Assembly: GCF_004359215.1 (NCBI RefSeq)
Contig: NC_090620.1
Location: 3,173,423-3,237,422 of the forward strand
Length of the DNA: 64,000 bases
Reading direction: 5' to 3'
DNA from: Bremia lactucae
Taxonomy: Eukaryota > Oomycota > Peronosporomycetes > Peronosporales > Peronosporaceae
The notes under the pieces were generated by a model. It made no database searches, was not told the DNA's origin, and was given only the letters and a program-made list of their open reading frames with translations. This document shows positions 21,120-32,824 of the stretch, one piece after another (position 1 is the stretch's first letter; every line of letters begins with the position of its first letter). Position numbers and translations under genes: made by a program.

Positions 21120-21750
21120 GCTTTTTGGGGCACGCTGTTTCTGGTGACGGATTATTTATCGAAAACAAAGGCGGAAGCAATCGCGAAGTGGCCTTCACTT
21201 ACCTCTGTAAAGGAATCGCAAAGTTTTCTTGGTCTTGCTTGTTATTATCGCCGCTTTATTCATCAGTTTGCGCAAATAGTTCTGCCGTTGAGCCATCTCG
21301 TTAGGAAAGATTTTTCATGGGTCTTGAATGCAGAACAAGAGGATTTGCTCGTAAGGCTGAAGTCTGCCTTACAAGCTGCACCTGTGCTGACTTTGCCTAA
21401 CTCTTCACGCCCGTTTGTTCTCACTACGGATGCATCGGGGTCGTGCATTGGTGGCGACTTATCGCAATTTATCAATAGACATGACCATCCAGTAGCGTTT
21501 TACTCAAAGAAACTTGGAATCCGTGAGATTAGTTGGCCTGCTCGTGAGAAGGATCTATTTGCAATAAAAGAGGGGTTAGAAAAATGGGCAATAGCGCCTG
21601 CTCTTGGCTTCTTCATCATCCGTCAGTCTCGCCGAAGTTGGCTCGATACTTGACCACCTTCGCTCAATACGCGTTTACTATACACCACATTAATGGTGCT
21701 TTAAACGTTGTAGCTGATGCGCTTTCGCGCCGGCCTGATGATTCTGTCGT
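21120..21750 (+). pseudogene. G3 RT C-terminus and RNase H remnant
   Basis: Contains SFLGLACYYRRFIHQFAQ (RT thumb/connection), then VLTTDASGSCIGGDLSQ and HPVAFYSKKL of the RNase H domain, and VADALSRRPD at the end, in two frames. It is inactive because of frameshifts. Confidence 0.78.
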
Positions 21751-21957
21751 GGACAATATCCGCTTTCATAAGTGCGATTTTCTAGTTGCCAACAACGAGG
21801 TACACGTTTACTTTGTTCGCCCTCGGTGCCAACTCTGCCCCGGGAGGAAGCTGAGACTCTGCAAGTTGCTGCCTTAATGACAGTGTCGTATGGCGAGTTG
21901 TCAACAGAAGTTCGTAAGCTACTTCAATAAGGCTTTGCCAGAATTGCCTAAAGAAGC

Positions 21958-23390
21958 ATGGAAAAGCTCCGAAACAAGTTTATTGATTGTGAAGCAAGAG
22001 AAATTGTTGTTTTTGCGCACATTAAACGTCTTTGCGTGCTCAACAACAACCGCTTGCGAACGAATGTAATATCGAAATATGATAATTCGGCAATAGCTGC
22101 TCTGCCGGGCAATCGCAGAACATTCTTGCGAGTTGCTCAGTGGTATTACCGGAAATCGTTGCAGAGAAACGTCAAGGAATATGTCAAAACTTGGGAAACC
22201 TGCGCACGTCGGAAACATGATAATTAACAAAAAAACAACGTATTACTTATGCCAATTCCAATACCGGATGCTTGCTGGCAAGTGGTATCAATGGACTTTA
22301 TAAGAGGGCTTCCTGTTTCCAATGGATTTGCCATCCTAACTGTTGTCGATAAGTTTTCCAAACGCACGAAGTATGCAGCAGTGCACGATAAGGACGATGC
22401 ATGCACCACAGCAAAAGTATTTTTTGATGCTGTCATTCGACACCATGGTATTCCCGCAGTTAATATCAGTGACCGAGATAGCAAGTTCACGTCCATGTTT
22501 TCGAAGTCATTGATGACGATCATCGGTGTTCGTCTAAGTATTACAACCGCTTATCGGGCTTAAGCCGATGGACAGACCGAGCGCCAGAACCTTGTGGTAG
22601 AAGACGCACTCAATCGCATAGCATCTTACCATGGCACTGACAGGACCGAACACTTGGGAAGCATAGAGTATGCGTCTATACTGGTTCGTGCATCTACTGG
22701 ATACTCTTCCTTTGAAATAGATACGGGAAGAAGGGAACGCTCTGCATGGCAAAAGTCACTGGGCTGGACTAGTCAACCAAAGGATATTGACGTTTACGCA
22801 AAAGAGTTTATCGAAGTACGAGCAAATATCATCGATCAGGCTCGCAGAAATCTGTTGATAGCACAAGCTTCGCAAAAGCAATATTACGATCAAAAGCGCC
22901 GAATAAATCAGGTCGAATTCAAAGTTGGAGATCTACTTATACTTGATACTCGCAAAATATCGTTTAAACACGCTGCGAAAAATATGGGACACCAAGAGCC
23001 AAGATTGCGGCAAGAAAGGTGGAACCATTCGAAACTATCAAAATGTTTAATTCTAATGTGGCAAGCTTGAGTTACCACAAACTATGAATAGGATTATTCC
23101 AACCTTTAATGTTGATGTTCTATCAAGTATGAACCGACACCGGAAAGGTTTCGAAGTCGCCCGATACCGAAAGCATCACAATTCGTGGATAATGGCACAG
23201 CGGATCATTTTCAAGTTATTGAACGTCTGTTGAAGAAAGCCAACTCAATCGCTAACCATACTGGCTCGTACAATGGCATGGCGAAACTAAGGAAGAAGCA
23301 AGCTAAGAAAAAGAGAAAAATATTCGCCATGTCTCCCACTGGAAGGACCTCGTCGCCGACTTCAATCAGCGTCAACGAGAGATCAAATCG
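21958..23390 (+). pseudogene. G3 integrase and chromodomain remnant
   Basis: The zinc-binding part is at 21958-22227 and the catalytic core at 22249-22563 (SMDFIRGLP with the first Asp, ISDRDSKF with the second). An in-frame stop follows at 22561. The C-terminal part runs to 23070. The final 180 bp encode a decayed chromodomain (HWKDLVADFNQRQREI in one frame) that runs directly into the purine tract. No antisense ORF like those of G1 and G2 was seen here. Confidence 0.75.
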
Positions 23391-23397
23391 GGGAGGA

Positions 23398-23652
23398 TGT
23401 CAGGACCAGTTAACTCGCTAAGCCCTTGGCCACTCATTTCGATTCATCTATTGAACCATTCATTTTCTTTAATTCAAATTTACATATGCGCCATAATTAA
23501 AACAAGTATAAGGTTTGCGCAATTAGGAGATATGATACTTCGTAAGAATTAGATTTAGGATAGGCGATACCTTAAGGAGTGAACCAAAAGTATCGGTTAG
23601 TAAAACTAAATTAATTCAGTCGTAATTTACCCCCATTCCACACAAGAGGTCC
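23398..23652 (+). repeat. G3 3' LTR
   Basis: Begins TGTCAGGACC after the purine tract GGGGAGGA and ends at about 23652, exactly where repeat P2 begins. Confidence 0.83.
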
Positions 23653-24126
23653 CGGCGCCATTCCGATAACGTTGTAAACATTGTCGACTGCTGCGGGTCC
23701 ATTTTAAGAAAGTGATCGGAAGAACGTAGGGTAGTTATGTTTTGAATATTTTATATAGTTATTTAAATTGAATTTTATTGCCAGGTCGTTATTAAAATTA
23801 AGAAAGAATGCCAGTTGGTATACAATTTAACTAAGTAAAATTTTAGGGAAGTATGATCCTTTGGCTGATGTATATTTGGTAAGGCTGTAAAGATCGAGTG
23901 CGGCAACCGATTCTAGTTTACATTTGGATAAAGGTCTACGTGGCTCGGAGCCTACCGCCATAATAGCCATAGAAGGATATCAATATTAAAAATAATGACG
24001 ACAAGAAACAGTTTCTTATTGCTCTACATTGTTTAGTAAGTATACTTAGTTACGACGTAGAGCTAGCTAAGTAAAATAAACAGGTGTTCCTTGTGCTGCA
24101 CACTATCTCCGTTCCAGCGCGAGATT
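23653..24126. repeat. Direct repeat P2: second copy of the VTT gene 5' end
   Basis: Matches 17295-17757. The equivalent of the VTT start codon reads TTA instead of ATG, and there is no coding sequence beyond codon 6, so this copy is a non-functional gene fragment. Downstream (24127-24330) is unique sequence without a recognised feature. Confidence 0.88.
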
Positions 24127-24330
24127 CATTTGCGACGTTTGAGGTAATTCCCCCCGATTAAAATACACTTATTATGAGTACTGCGTAAGATGCATGGTAA
24201 GTTGTTCCTGAGCGAATCCGTCACATGTTTACGCAGGGCATCCCAGTGAAAAGCGCTCAGTTAGAGGCATGTCGATGAGAATGCTCTTGATTAAAGCCTA
24301 CACTAAGATCAACGTGCCGGCTCAGGCTGA

Positions 24331-25618
24331 TTTACTGATGCCTGAATTGAATCCTATCATCGGTTTAATTAAATTCGTCGGATAGGAAGATCAATGAAAA
24401 TCTTCGCATCTGGTTCGCGAGGCGAAAATGACCAAATCGACCACCCTTACAATGAAGCTTCAATTTTAGCCCACGCAATCTTCATTTTAGAGGTCGAGCA
24501 AAATCTCGAGCATACACTCGCTGCAGCATATTTTTATAGCGGAACATCGTAGGAAGATGCAGGTATCATGTAGGCCTTCGCTGTCTACTGATAGTCGTTC
24601 ACACTATCGCTACATTTAGGTAAGCGTCAGCTGTTGGCGTATGCATAAAAATTTACGCTCGCTCATACCAAGCTTGCTCCTGATCTGGTAATCGACAATA
24701 TCAAAGCCGAGTCTAAGAATGTGCCCGGCTTGGTCCCGCTATTTCGAGTACAGCTAATTATACATGCGGAGGCTGCCTATTTGGCGTTGCTAAAAGAGAA
24801 CGCGCACCGAAAGGCCTTATGCCATTAGTATATTGGCCGCCTATGTCATAACAATTTAAAAAACGTGCCTAGAGTGTAACGGGCTAAAGTTGCCCGAATG
24901 TAACACAGTTCCCGTTAAGTACACTTGGTGTACTTAAGGGGATGGTCAATTACTAAATTATAGTAACTAGACCCAGCACTCGGGTGTGGTGCACATTTGT
25001 GACCAACCCTTGTGTATGTGATGCACATCGGTGCATTCACATTACGAGGGATGACGCCTAGCGTCATCCGTTACGCGAGGTATCTAGAAAGATACGCTCG
25101 CAATACATATTGTTATCTATAGAGATGACATTTCGATTGGTAAAAATAGGTACTTGTATTTAATATGATTAAAAATATAAACCAGTCTGAAAACTACATC
25201 CTGCTTGGTAAGTGCGCACGAGGAGCCGGATTACCGCTCCCGTGACGACAGTTAACCGGAGTACTTAGTGCGTTGGGTGAGGTCGCTTGCGCGCCCACAC
25301 AACTACCTCACTGCGCGCAAGAGAAGCTGGTTAAACCGCTTCCTCGCTGTGCTAGGGTGTGTGTCTAAGTAGAGCGTGGCCGCATTACGACGTGCCCGCC
25401 TACATATAGAGCTCAGCAATGTGTCCAACAAATGGTGCTGGTCGAATGTAAGGCTCCGTATCGCTTGGAGGTCGAAACCTCAATACCGAACAAAATGGTG
25501 TTAATGTTAGACATAAGGAATACCAACAAATGTTGACGTTGCATTTCATGCGCAATCAGGGACGCGGTTGTGCCTGTCTACGCGCGCTCGCCCAAATGGA
25601 CGTGTTTTTGACTGCCTC
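24331..25618. repeat. Inverted-repeat arm 2 (matches 9123-9885), with inserted solo LTR
   Basis: Reverse complement of arm 1, interrupted by the solo G2 LTR at 24875-25404. It ends exactly at the start of G1 copy B, as arm 1 does at copy A. Both copies were therefore duplicated together with the flank. Confidence 0.75.
24875..25404 (+). repeat. Solo G2 LTR
   Basis: Full LTR of 530 bp, starting TGTAACGGG and ending CCTACA, with no internal region, as left by LTR-LTR recombination. The flanking bases suggest a short imperfect target duplication (TAGAG-like). It contains perfect stem-loops at 24915-24924/24928-24937, 25049-25057/25061-25069 and 25080-25085/25090-25095. Confidence 0.87.
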
Positions 25619-26080
25619 TGTAATGAGGCACACATTGGTTGGAAAGCCGTTGTTGTGGTACATTTACTATGTGGGTAAAATACCCTTTATTTTACTTTAA
25701 AATAGTTGATTATCAAAATCCCATTGTATTATGGGTAACAAATGTGGTCGCCGCCAGATCTTTATCTGGCGACCAAAATTTATCTTAAAATTAGGTACGG
25801 TAAGGTCTAAAGATTTAATTAATTAAAAAAGTTGAGTTCCCCTTTTGTTCTTAAAGCGTCTAGTGTCTTTTTAAGGCTTGCGCATTGATCTGTGACAGAT
25901 AGAAGCCTTTCTGAGATACATTGGTTCTACGAACCCCTGAACCCTTGAACTAGGATTCATTAAGCTCTAATAGCTTGTACGAATTCCTAAGTTGTTAAAC
26001 CCAATAGTTCTATTGAACGAAGAGGCTCTCTGAGGCTAAAATTCTTTCTCTGACTTAAGGGACGAGGTAGCTCCGCTACA
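25619..26080 (+). repeat. G1 copy B 5' LTR
   Basis: TGTAATGAGG to GCTACA, 462 bp. It is followed by a primer-binding-like GGTAGCACTCGTAGTC and then gag. Confidence 0.85.
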
Positions 26081-26140
26081 CTCGGTAGCACTCGTAGTCA
26101 ATCTACGCCTGAGTCTTTACAAAACTAATCCATCACGAAA

Positions 26141-27080
26141 ATGGAAGAGGTTCCAGAGTTGTCAGAAGCGCAACGCGCCGCTTATGACAAGCCTAAAACC
26201 TTATTCGAGCTTGAACGCGTGGAATTTATTATTTCCCAGGAACCAGAGGTCCTAAATGCAAGGCTTGAAGCCTTCATGCGGAACGAAACCTCCCTGGTCG
26301 GTCAGGTAGGACCACTTTGCGGCTTCTATGCCAACTCGGTATATCTCTGTACCTGACTCAGAGCCGAGGGCTCGCCCTCTAAATGTAAATGTGAAGACAT
26401 TTGAGGGAAAAGAGGGAGAAAATCTCCCTTTTTGGATTGAGCAGATGGAAATGTCCATTGATTCCGCCTTGTTCTTAACAGAACGGCAAAAGGTGGCTAT
26501 GGTTATTTCCAAACTTGGAGGTAGAGCGGGCACTATCGTGCAGCACGTCCATAAATGACGCTTTTCCCTCATGGGATTCGCTGAAACAGCAAATGACCAG
26601 CATGTTTGCACCGCCTGATCAGGCTTTTCGCATGCGAGCACGGCTCCTAGCGACTCGACAGGGTAAAAGAACCCTAGGAGACTTTGTCCAGGAGTTGAGA
26701 TTTCTCATTGCATCTACGCATCAAGACCCGGTGCAAGAAGCAATTGTAGGAACCATCTTTATGGGGGGTCTCAATGAAGGCGCGTTGCCCGGACGGAATT
26801 AATCCGATCTCATCCTGCTACTTATGAAGAGGCAGTTGCCATAGCGCTACGCACCGAGTTCGACTTTAAGTCTGCTCGCGTTAGCACGCCTATTTACCAA
26901 ACAAGCTCTTCGAGCACATGGGTACCATCTAATAGACCGGAACCCATGGATCTAAGCCTTGTTGAGGAAGGAGAAGAGGCACTTCAAGCTGTGGAACAGC
27001 ATGAAATCATTAGATGTTTTATGTGCGGAAGCAAGAAAAATTTACGTCTGGCCTGTCCCCAACTAAATACTCGTTAAGCT
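26141..27080 (+). pseudogene. G1-B gag, frameshifted
   Basis: The N-terminus MEEVPELSEAQRAAYDK starts at 26141. Further frames at 26328-26558 and 26515-26802 continue the capsid region (MFAPPDQAFRMRARLLATRQ). In the zinc knuckle the conserved His is replaced by Asn (CFMCGSKKNLRLAC), which would weaken zinc binding. Confidence 0.75.
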
Positions 27081-27244
27081 CGAACGAGCACCAATTCCGA
27101 CATATACCAGAAATCTGGTACGGTGCGAAAAACGTCGGTACCCAGTAACCGGGGAAGACCTAGGCTCTATTAAAACTCTCGGAGGTGAGAGTAGACATGA
27201 CCTAACCCCAATTAGCTCTTTGCGTAATGGCACGGGACGTGAGT

Positions 27245-27600
27245 ACAAGCCTGGCTTGTTAGTCGCTCAAGCGACTGTGAATGGACTTTGATAAGCCATG
27301 GTCAGTTTTAATTTGCTCAGGAGCGTCTTGCAATTATGCTCGACGTCTTTGATTGTAAGAAGTCAACAATACGTTTAGGACTTAAAGCGCATGAAAGTAA
27401 TTCAATCACTGTTCGCGTAGCGACTGGGGCTCGTGTCACTCTTCCTAGAGTTCCTTTGAACTTACGCATAAAGTTTCTTGGCTTTGACAGTATGCAACGT
27501 GGTCTCGTCCTTGATTGGATTCGAGATATGATCTCATCCTTGGTATGGCCTGGCTTGAACGCCAAGAGCCATGGATCGATTGAAGGTCTAAAACCTTAAG
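27245..27600 (+). pseudogene. G1-B aspartic protease remnant
   Basis: The 27336-27599 frame carries LNLRIKFLGFDSMQRG, matching the protease of the other copies. The catalytic Asp region upstream is mutated and out of frame. Confidence 0.65.
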
Positions 27601-28554
27601 CGTCACACGCAATGTTCCTAGCAAAGTTTCGAAGAGTAATGAGCCCACCTTTGCTAGGCAACAAGAAACGCTATTGGTGCGAATGACTGACTAAATCTGT
27701 CAGTGGGTTAGACATTGGAATGTCTAAGTTAATAAACCCAATGTTGAAAACATTAAGTTTGAGCCCGCAACAGAATTAAGTGGAACGGCACGTATTCCGT
27801 CGAGTGACACTCGTTGTAAAAACGCCTCAATGAATGCTGAAAGCTGTTGGCCTTAGACCGAGTCATCAAGGGTGTAATATCCCTGAGAAACGTGGAGTGG
27901 CAAGTCTAAGTCCACCGAGTTTGTTCGGCCGAGGTGGCACCATACTGAGTGTCAGCAGTGACACTATTGGCGGTTCGCTAGGGCATTTCGTGTCAAACTC
28001 TTCTAATGCACGTGAAGTGACATGTGGACAAGGAAGCTGAGTTTTCTAACTCCTTGTCGGATGTCGAAGTAGACACCAGCTCTGGTATAGATCTTATACA
28101 GGCTGAAAATTTGAAGACGTGAATGTGCCGGCCTCTAAGAGGCGTATTGTCTCTACTCCAAGGCAGGCGAGATGCAAAGTATCTATACCCTCACAAAGTG
28201 ATACGAGTAAGGAATAGAATATGCTTGTAAATGGTGTAACCGGTAAAATCGAGGGCGAATTGAGCCTTGCGGCAATCCCTTCGTAACATGCTCTTCTGGA
28301 GAAAGACAAAATGTCTAGTGATGAGTGCGGTCGAGCCTTAAAGGCTGGCGGCTTCTTGAGACGGTGGTCAGTCGACCAACGATTAAGTTAAACTCATCGT
28401 CACTTCTGGACGAAGTTGTCCTGGATGACACAGAAGCTGCACTTAGTGCGCGGAGTGGATCATCAATCCTTAAAGATCCGCAGATCCATTTTATTCCTTG
28501 ATTAAGAATTTTAAGATGTGATCTGTCAAATATACCATCTGTTTACCCCCGGAT

Positions 28555-29185
28555 AGAGGTGTCCGTCATGAAATTGACTTAATCCCTGGAAACAAATACT
28601 CTGTCACACGACAGTGGCCTTTACCAAGGAAACAGTGTGACAACATTGACAATTTTTCCGAGCTAGGCACGAGGCTGGAATGGTACGACAAAGCAAATCT
28701 CCCCGTTCGACACCGACATTTTGAGTCAGAAAGCCAAATGGCAAATGGCACATTGTACTGCTTATAATAAGCTTTTCTTATGCTGTCACTATACCTGCAC
28801 AAACCCCCATTCCTAGAAAGGATGTTCTCCAGAACATTGTGGTGGGATGTACAATGTACAGTGCACTTGACGTAGTCGATGGTTATTACCAACTGCTCAT
28901 GCGAGCTAGCGATATTTCGCTTACAGCGCAACTCAGGCAGTATGCCATGGGAGTGGTTGGTTATGCAACAAGGGATTTCCAACGCCCCGGCGACATTTAA
29001 TCGTCTAGTGACGCAACTGTTCCGCCCTCATTGAGGTTATGCACAGACTTATTTTGATGAATTTTTTGTCCATAGTCGTGCGGGGCAGGGTCGGTAGGAT
29101 GTGAAAAATTATATAGACCATTTCGAGTAGTGCTCGAGTGTATGCGCACAGATAAATTGTATGCTAATGCATCTAAATGCATTTT
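28555..29185 (+). pseudogene. G1-B reverse transcriptase fragment
   Basis: Stop-ridden sequence matching the RT region of copies A and D. It includes the palm start, and the catalytic box region reads YFDE near 29050. It ends at the junction with copy C. Confidence 0.65.
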
Positions 29186-29500
29186 TGGTCACACGGCCAG
29201 GACGTCGGAGGAGCTCGCTGCTCGCGATATTCTTCATGAGCAATACCTTACGCCAAAGGAAATGACGCGAAGAATCTAACGCATTTGCGTGATCAGGCCC
29301 GTGGGGCTTCGGTGACTTCAATGAGGGAAATTCCGATCGTTTGTTTCGAAACGAATTAAAAGTCAAAACGAAAACGAGGTCTCATTTGAGAACTGCGTCC
29401 ATCAGGCCCGCCGCCTCCGCAGTATTTGGAATAATAGAGTCTTGGACGTGGCTGATAATCGTTTGGAACGGAAGCTTCGCTTTGATTACGCCAAGCTTAA
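29185..29500 (+). pseudogene. Remnant of the G1 antisense ORF in copy C
   Basis: Plus-strand frames encode the same region as 2780-3060, including YLTPKEMTRR and ARGASVTSMREIPIV, with frameshifts. Its 5' half is lost at the truncation. Retention of this amino-acid pattern in a second copy supports a real ancestral ORF. Confidence 0.5.
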
Positions 29501-29950
29501 GACCAAAGGCCTGTTACGTCCGGCATTTAAGCCACAAAACGAGGAAAGGCCTAGCCGATATTTCAGTGCTTCGATTGACCGTATAACCATGGATAAAGCC
29601 GCACTGAGGCTATAGATCCACCTAATCCCACTTCTAGTGGTGAAAAGCGTCTTTGACGCAAGTTGACTCTGAGCTTGGCGATCGAAAACGTCAACGGCGT
29701 ACGGGCAATCTTGCTGAAGAGGTACCTCAAACTCCCAAGAGCTTTCAAAAGAGGGGTACCCCTGCCACTTCACCAGATACTGGTATTGGCCCTTACGACG
29801 ACGTCGCTTTAAAAGTTTCTCCACGTGAAACTGAAGGTACCCTCGCGCATTAAGCATCGCGGGAGGGGGCCGAAATCTGGATGGAAGCATTTGATGCTCA
29901 AGAGCACGAAGTGCAACTTCTTCGTGAGAGCCTTGCTCGGGTGAGGGCAC
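29486..29950 (-). pseudogene. G1-C chromodomain
   Basis: Contains LQFHVEKLLKRRRRKGQYQ followed by YLVKWQGYPSFESSWE, the aromatic-cage type chromodomain that follows integrase in chromoviruses. The frame is open, but the upstream integrase is broken. Confidence 0.8.
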
Positions 29951-30002
29951 TTTTGAGGCGGTTCAAAACCTTCTTTCGATGCTAGAACATCAGCAACCTC
30001 GT

Positions 30003-30898
30003 TTAGAGGGCCATTTGGACATCCTGGTGAGGATGCAGAAATCTGCGGCTTAACCGCCTGTCTCGGCGCAACCGCGTTAAGTCCATGTGGGAAGGATCCC
30101 GATATGGCTTAAGCAAGCCGACGTAGAACACTGGGTGTGTACGCAGCTTGCTAGGAAGGTTAAGCGTGTAAGCTAGGGTCTTCTTGGCCATGACCGTAAA
30201 TTGTCCAATAAAGCGCGGGCGCAATTTGGTCTTGAAGATCGCGAAAACCAAGTTAATAGGTTAATTCTTAGCTTTTAATTAAAGGTAATCTCCGACCACA
30301 TAAGCATTAATACAGCTTCTGCTTTTGGCATATGCTTTTTCTTTTTGTTTGTCTTGGCTATCAGCCATCATGTCACGTACATGTCTTAAGACACTAAATT
30401 GTATTGCGATAAACTCGCTTACTTGTTTCCAAATGGTAAATAGGGCTAATATCAGCAAGCTCATCGGCTTATTCTCCCCTACCAGCCCTAAGCCACGCAG
30501 TGGTATCGTTAACGGAACGCGTGGGTGGGTGAGGCCGTTGACATAGAGCGGAGTGTAGCCTGTAGAGGCATGGACAGCGTTATTTAACGCAAATTATCCC
30601 ACTGGAAGCATTGAGCTCCAGTGCTTTGGTGTTGGAACACACACACTGCGTAAAATGTTTTTAATGACGCAATTGACACGTTCAGTTTGACCATCGGTCT
30701 GCGAATGGTCTGCAGTGGACATATCCAATCTGGTACCCAGCACTCGGAAATCGATTGCCAGAATTTACCCGTGAAACGGGGGTCCCGATCAGAAACGTTT
30801 GCCACTGGCAAACCGTGCTGTCGAAATACACGATCGATGAACAGCCTTGCTGTACCTTCACCATCAATAGTATCCGGCACGGCCGCTAAGTGTGCCAT
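30003..30898 (-). pseudogene. G1-C integrase fragments
   Basis: 30584-30898 carries part of the DDE core (NVSDRDPRFTGKFW). 30003-30251 carries the GPY/F-like module (RPRFIGQFTVMAKKTLAY). Frameshifts lie between them. Confidence 0.75.
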
Positions 30899-31690
30899 TT
30901 AGCTCAATCGGTCAACAAAGACAACTATGCCGGTGTTACTGGTCGAATCTTTCGGTGGACCGAAAACAAATCCATACTAATGGACTTCCAACACCCTATG
31001 GGTACGGACAGACTTGCCAGTGACGCAGCAGCATGCGCCGAGGGCTTAACCCGTTGGCAAGTTTCGCACGTGCGAACCTATGTGCTGACCCATTTATAAA
31101 GTTTGAGCCACCAATAAATCTGCCTTACAGAGCCGTAGGTCATTTCTCTACCGAGATGACCACCAAGGACTGTATCGTGCCTCATAGAAGATTCGGTACT
31201 TTAAATTCTCAACATGAGGAACAACGACAGGTGGAGGATCCACAGCGTCCGCGCAATAAAGCAATAGGTCTTTATCGATAAACAATCGACATAACCTTGC
31301 GCGCAAACGTGCCGGCAATTTAAAACCCGAGTCAGAGTTCTTTAAAGCTCGTAGCAGAGCTACACACTGTTCATCCTTGGCTTAAGCCAGACGGATTAAG
31401 TCAGCAATAGGCGACATGATAGTCGTTAAATGAGAGAGCTCATAATCCGGCCTGCGTAATAACGCATTGGCCAAAGCATTCTGCTTGTCAAGTTTATACT
31501 AAACCTCGAAGTTGTATTTGATGAAAAAAGATAGCCATCGGGCCATTCTCTGCATGGGTTAAGGCGACTTAGTCGCCGTGCGTAATGACGCGTGATCTGT
31601 CCATATCACAAACGGCTTAGAGCCTATCAGACGAACTCTGAATTTGGCGAGAGCATACTTCATAGCAAGTAACTCTTTGTCATGAACTGA

Positions 31691-32824
31691 TTAGTTCTTT
31701 TCCGCAGCTATAAGCTGTCTAGATTCGAACGCAATTACACGTTCACGCCTACCATCATCTGTTTGAAACAAAGCATTGTCAATGGCAAAATCCGATGCTT
31801 CACAGACGACACTGAAAGGCCAATTTGGATTTGGCAGTGCCAGAATCGGGGCATGGATAAGACTATCCCTTAATTGCTCGAAAAGCATTATTTCCGTGCT
31901 AGTCCAGCACCATTATGTATCCTTTTAAGGAGATTAGATAATGGCCTAGCCATATCAGCGTAATTTTCGCTATATTTGTGTAAATAATTGGCGAGACCCA
32001 ACAACTTACGCAAAACCTTATGGTTCTTAGGAATCGGCCAATCTACTATGGCGTTTACCTTAGCGGGATCCGCTCTAAGGCCTCGCTTTCCAATGAAGCA
32101 TCCTGAAAAAAGAATTTCGCCTGCGCCAAAAATGCATTTAGATGCATTGGCATACAATTTGTTTGTTCGCATGCACTCGAGCACTGCTCGCAAATGGTCA
32201 AAATGGTTTTCCATATCCGATCGACCCTGCTCCGCATGACTATGGACAAAAATGTCATCCAAATAAGTCTGTGCATAACCTCGATGAGGGCGAAACAGTT
32301 GCGTCACTAGACGACTAAATGTTGCCGGGGCGTTGTAAAGCCCTTGTGGCATAACCAGCAACTTCCATAACATGCCGCTTGCGATGCTAAGCGCTGTAAG
32401 CGGGATATCGCTAGCTCGCATGAGCAATTGGTTGTAACCGTCGACTAAATCCAATGCACTGTACATTGTACATCCCACCATATTGTTCTGAAGAACATCC
32501 CTTCTAGGAATGGGGGTTTGTGCTGTTATAGTGACAGCATTAAGTTTTTATAAGCATATACAATGCGCCATTTACCATTTAACTTTTTGACACAAAATGT
32601 CGGTGTCGAATGAGAAGATTTACTCTCTCGTACCATTCCAGCCACGTGCTTAGCACGGAAGAGAAATCGTCAATGAAGTCACACTGCTCCATTGGTAAAA
32701 GCCATTGTCTTGTGACACAGTATTTGGTTACCGGAACGAAGTCAATTTCAGGACGAACACCTCTATCCGGAGGTAAAAAAGATGGTGGATGCTTACATAC
32801 CACATCTTGGAATTCCCTAATCAA
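31691..32824 (-). pseudogene. G1-C reverse transcriptase / RNase H start
   Basis: 31888-32481 is the RT palm with intact YLDD and has the same predicted protein as 5461-6054 in copy A. 32579-32824 is the upstream RT part. 31691-31888 starts RNase H and is diverged from copy A. The change in similarity at about 31837 marks the edge of the identical block. Confidence 0.85.

Larger units (their letters stand above)
17758..23652 (+). mobile_element. Ty3/Gypsy element, family G3 (decayed, with both LTRs)
   Basis: The 5' LTR is at 17758 to about 18015 and the 3' LTR at 23398 to about 23652. Both begin TGTCAGGACC and differ by many substitutions, so the insertion is old. A GGGGAGGA purine tract directly precedes the 3' LTR. 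The internal order is gag, protease, RT, RNase H, integrase and chromodomain remnant, all broken. Its flanks are the 463-474-bp direct repeats P1 and P2 instead of the usual 4-6-bp target duplication. Confidence 0.85.
25619..29185 (+). mobile_element. Gypsy element, family G1 copy B, 3' truncated
   Basis: LTR (25619-26080), gag, protease and the first part of RT in plus orientation. It stops inside the RT region at about 29185, where sequence of copy C begins in the opposite orientation. RNase H, integrase and 3' LTR are absent. Confidence 0.82.

Noticed and set aside
28094..28309. Short ORFs in the protease-RT spacer of the G1 copies.
   Set aside because: They are not conserved between copies B, C and D and contain the palindromic repeats of the spacer, so they are unlikely to be coding.
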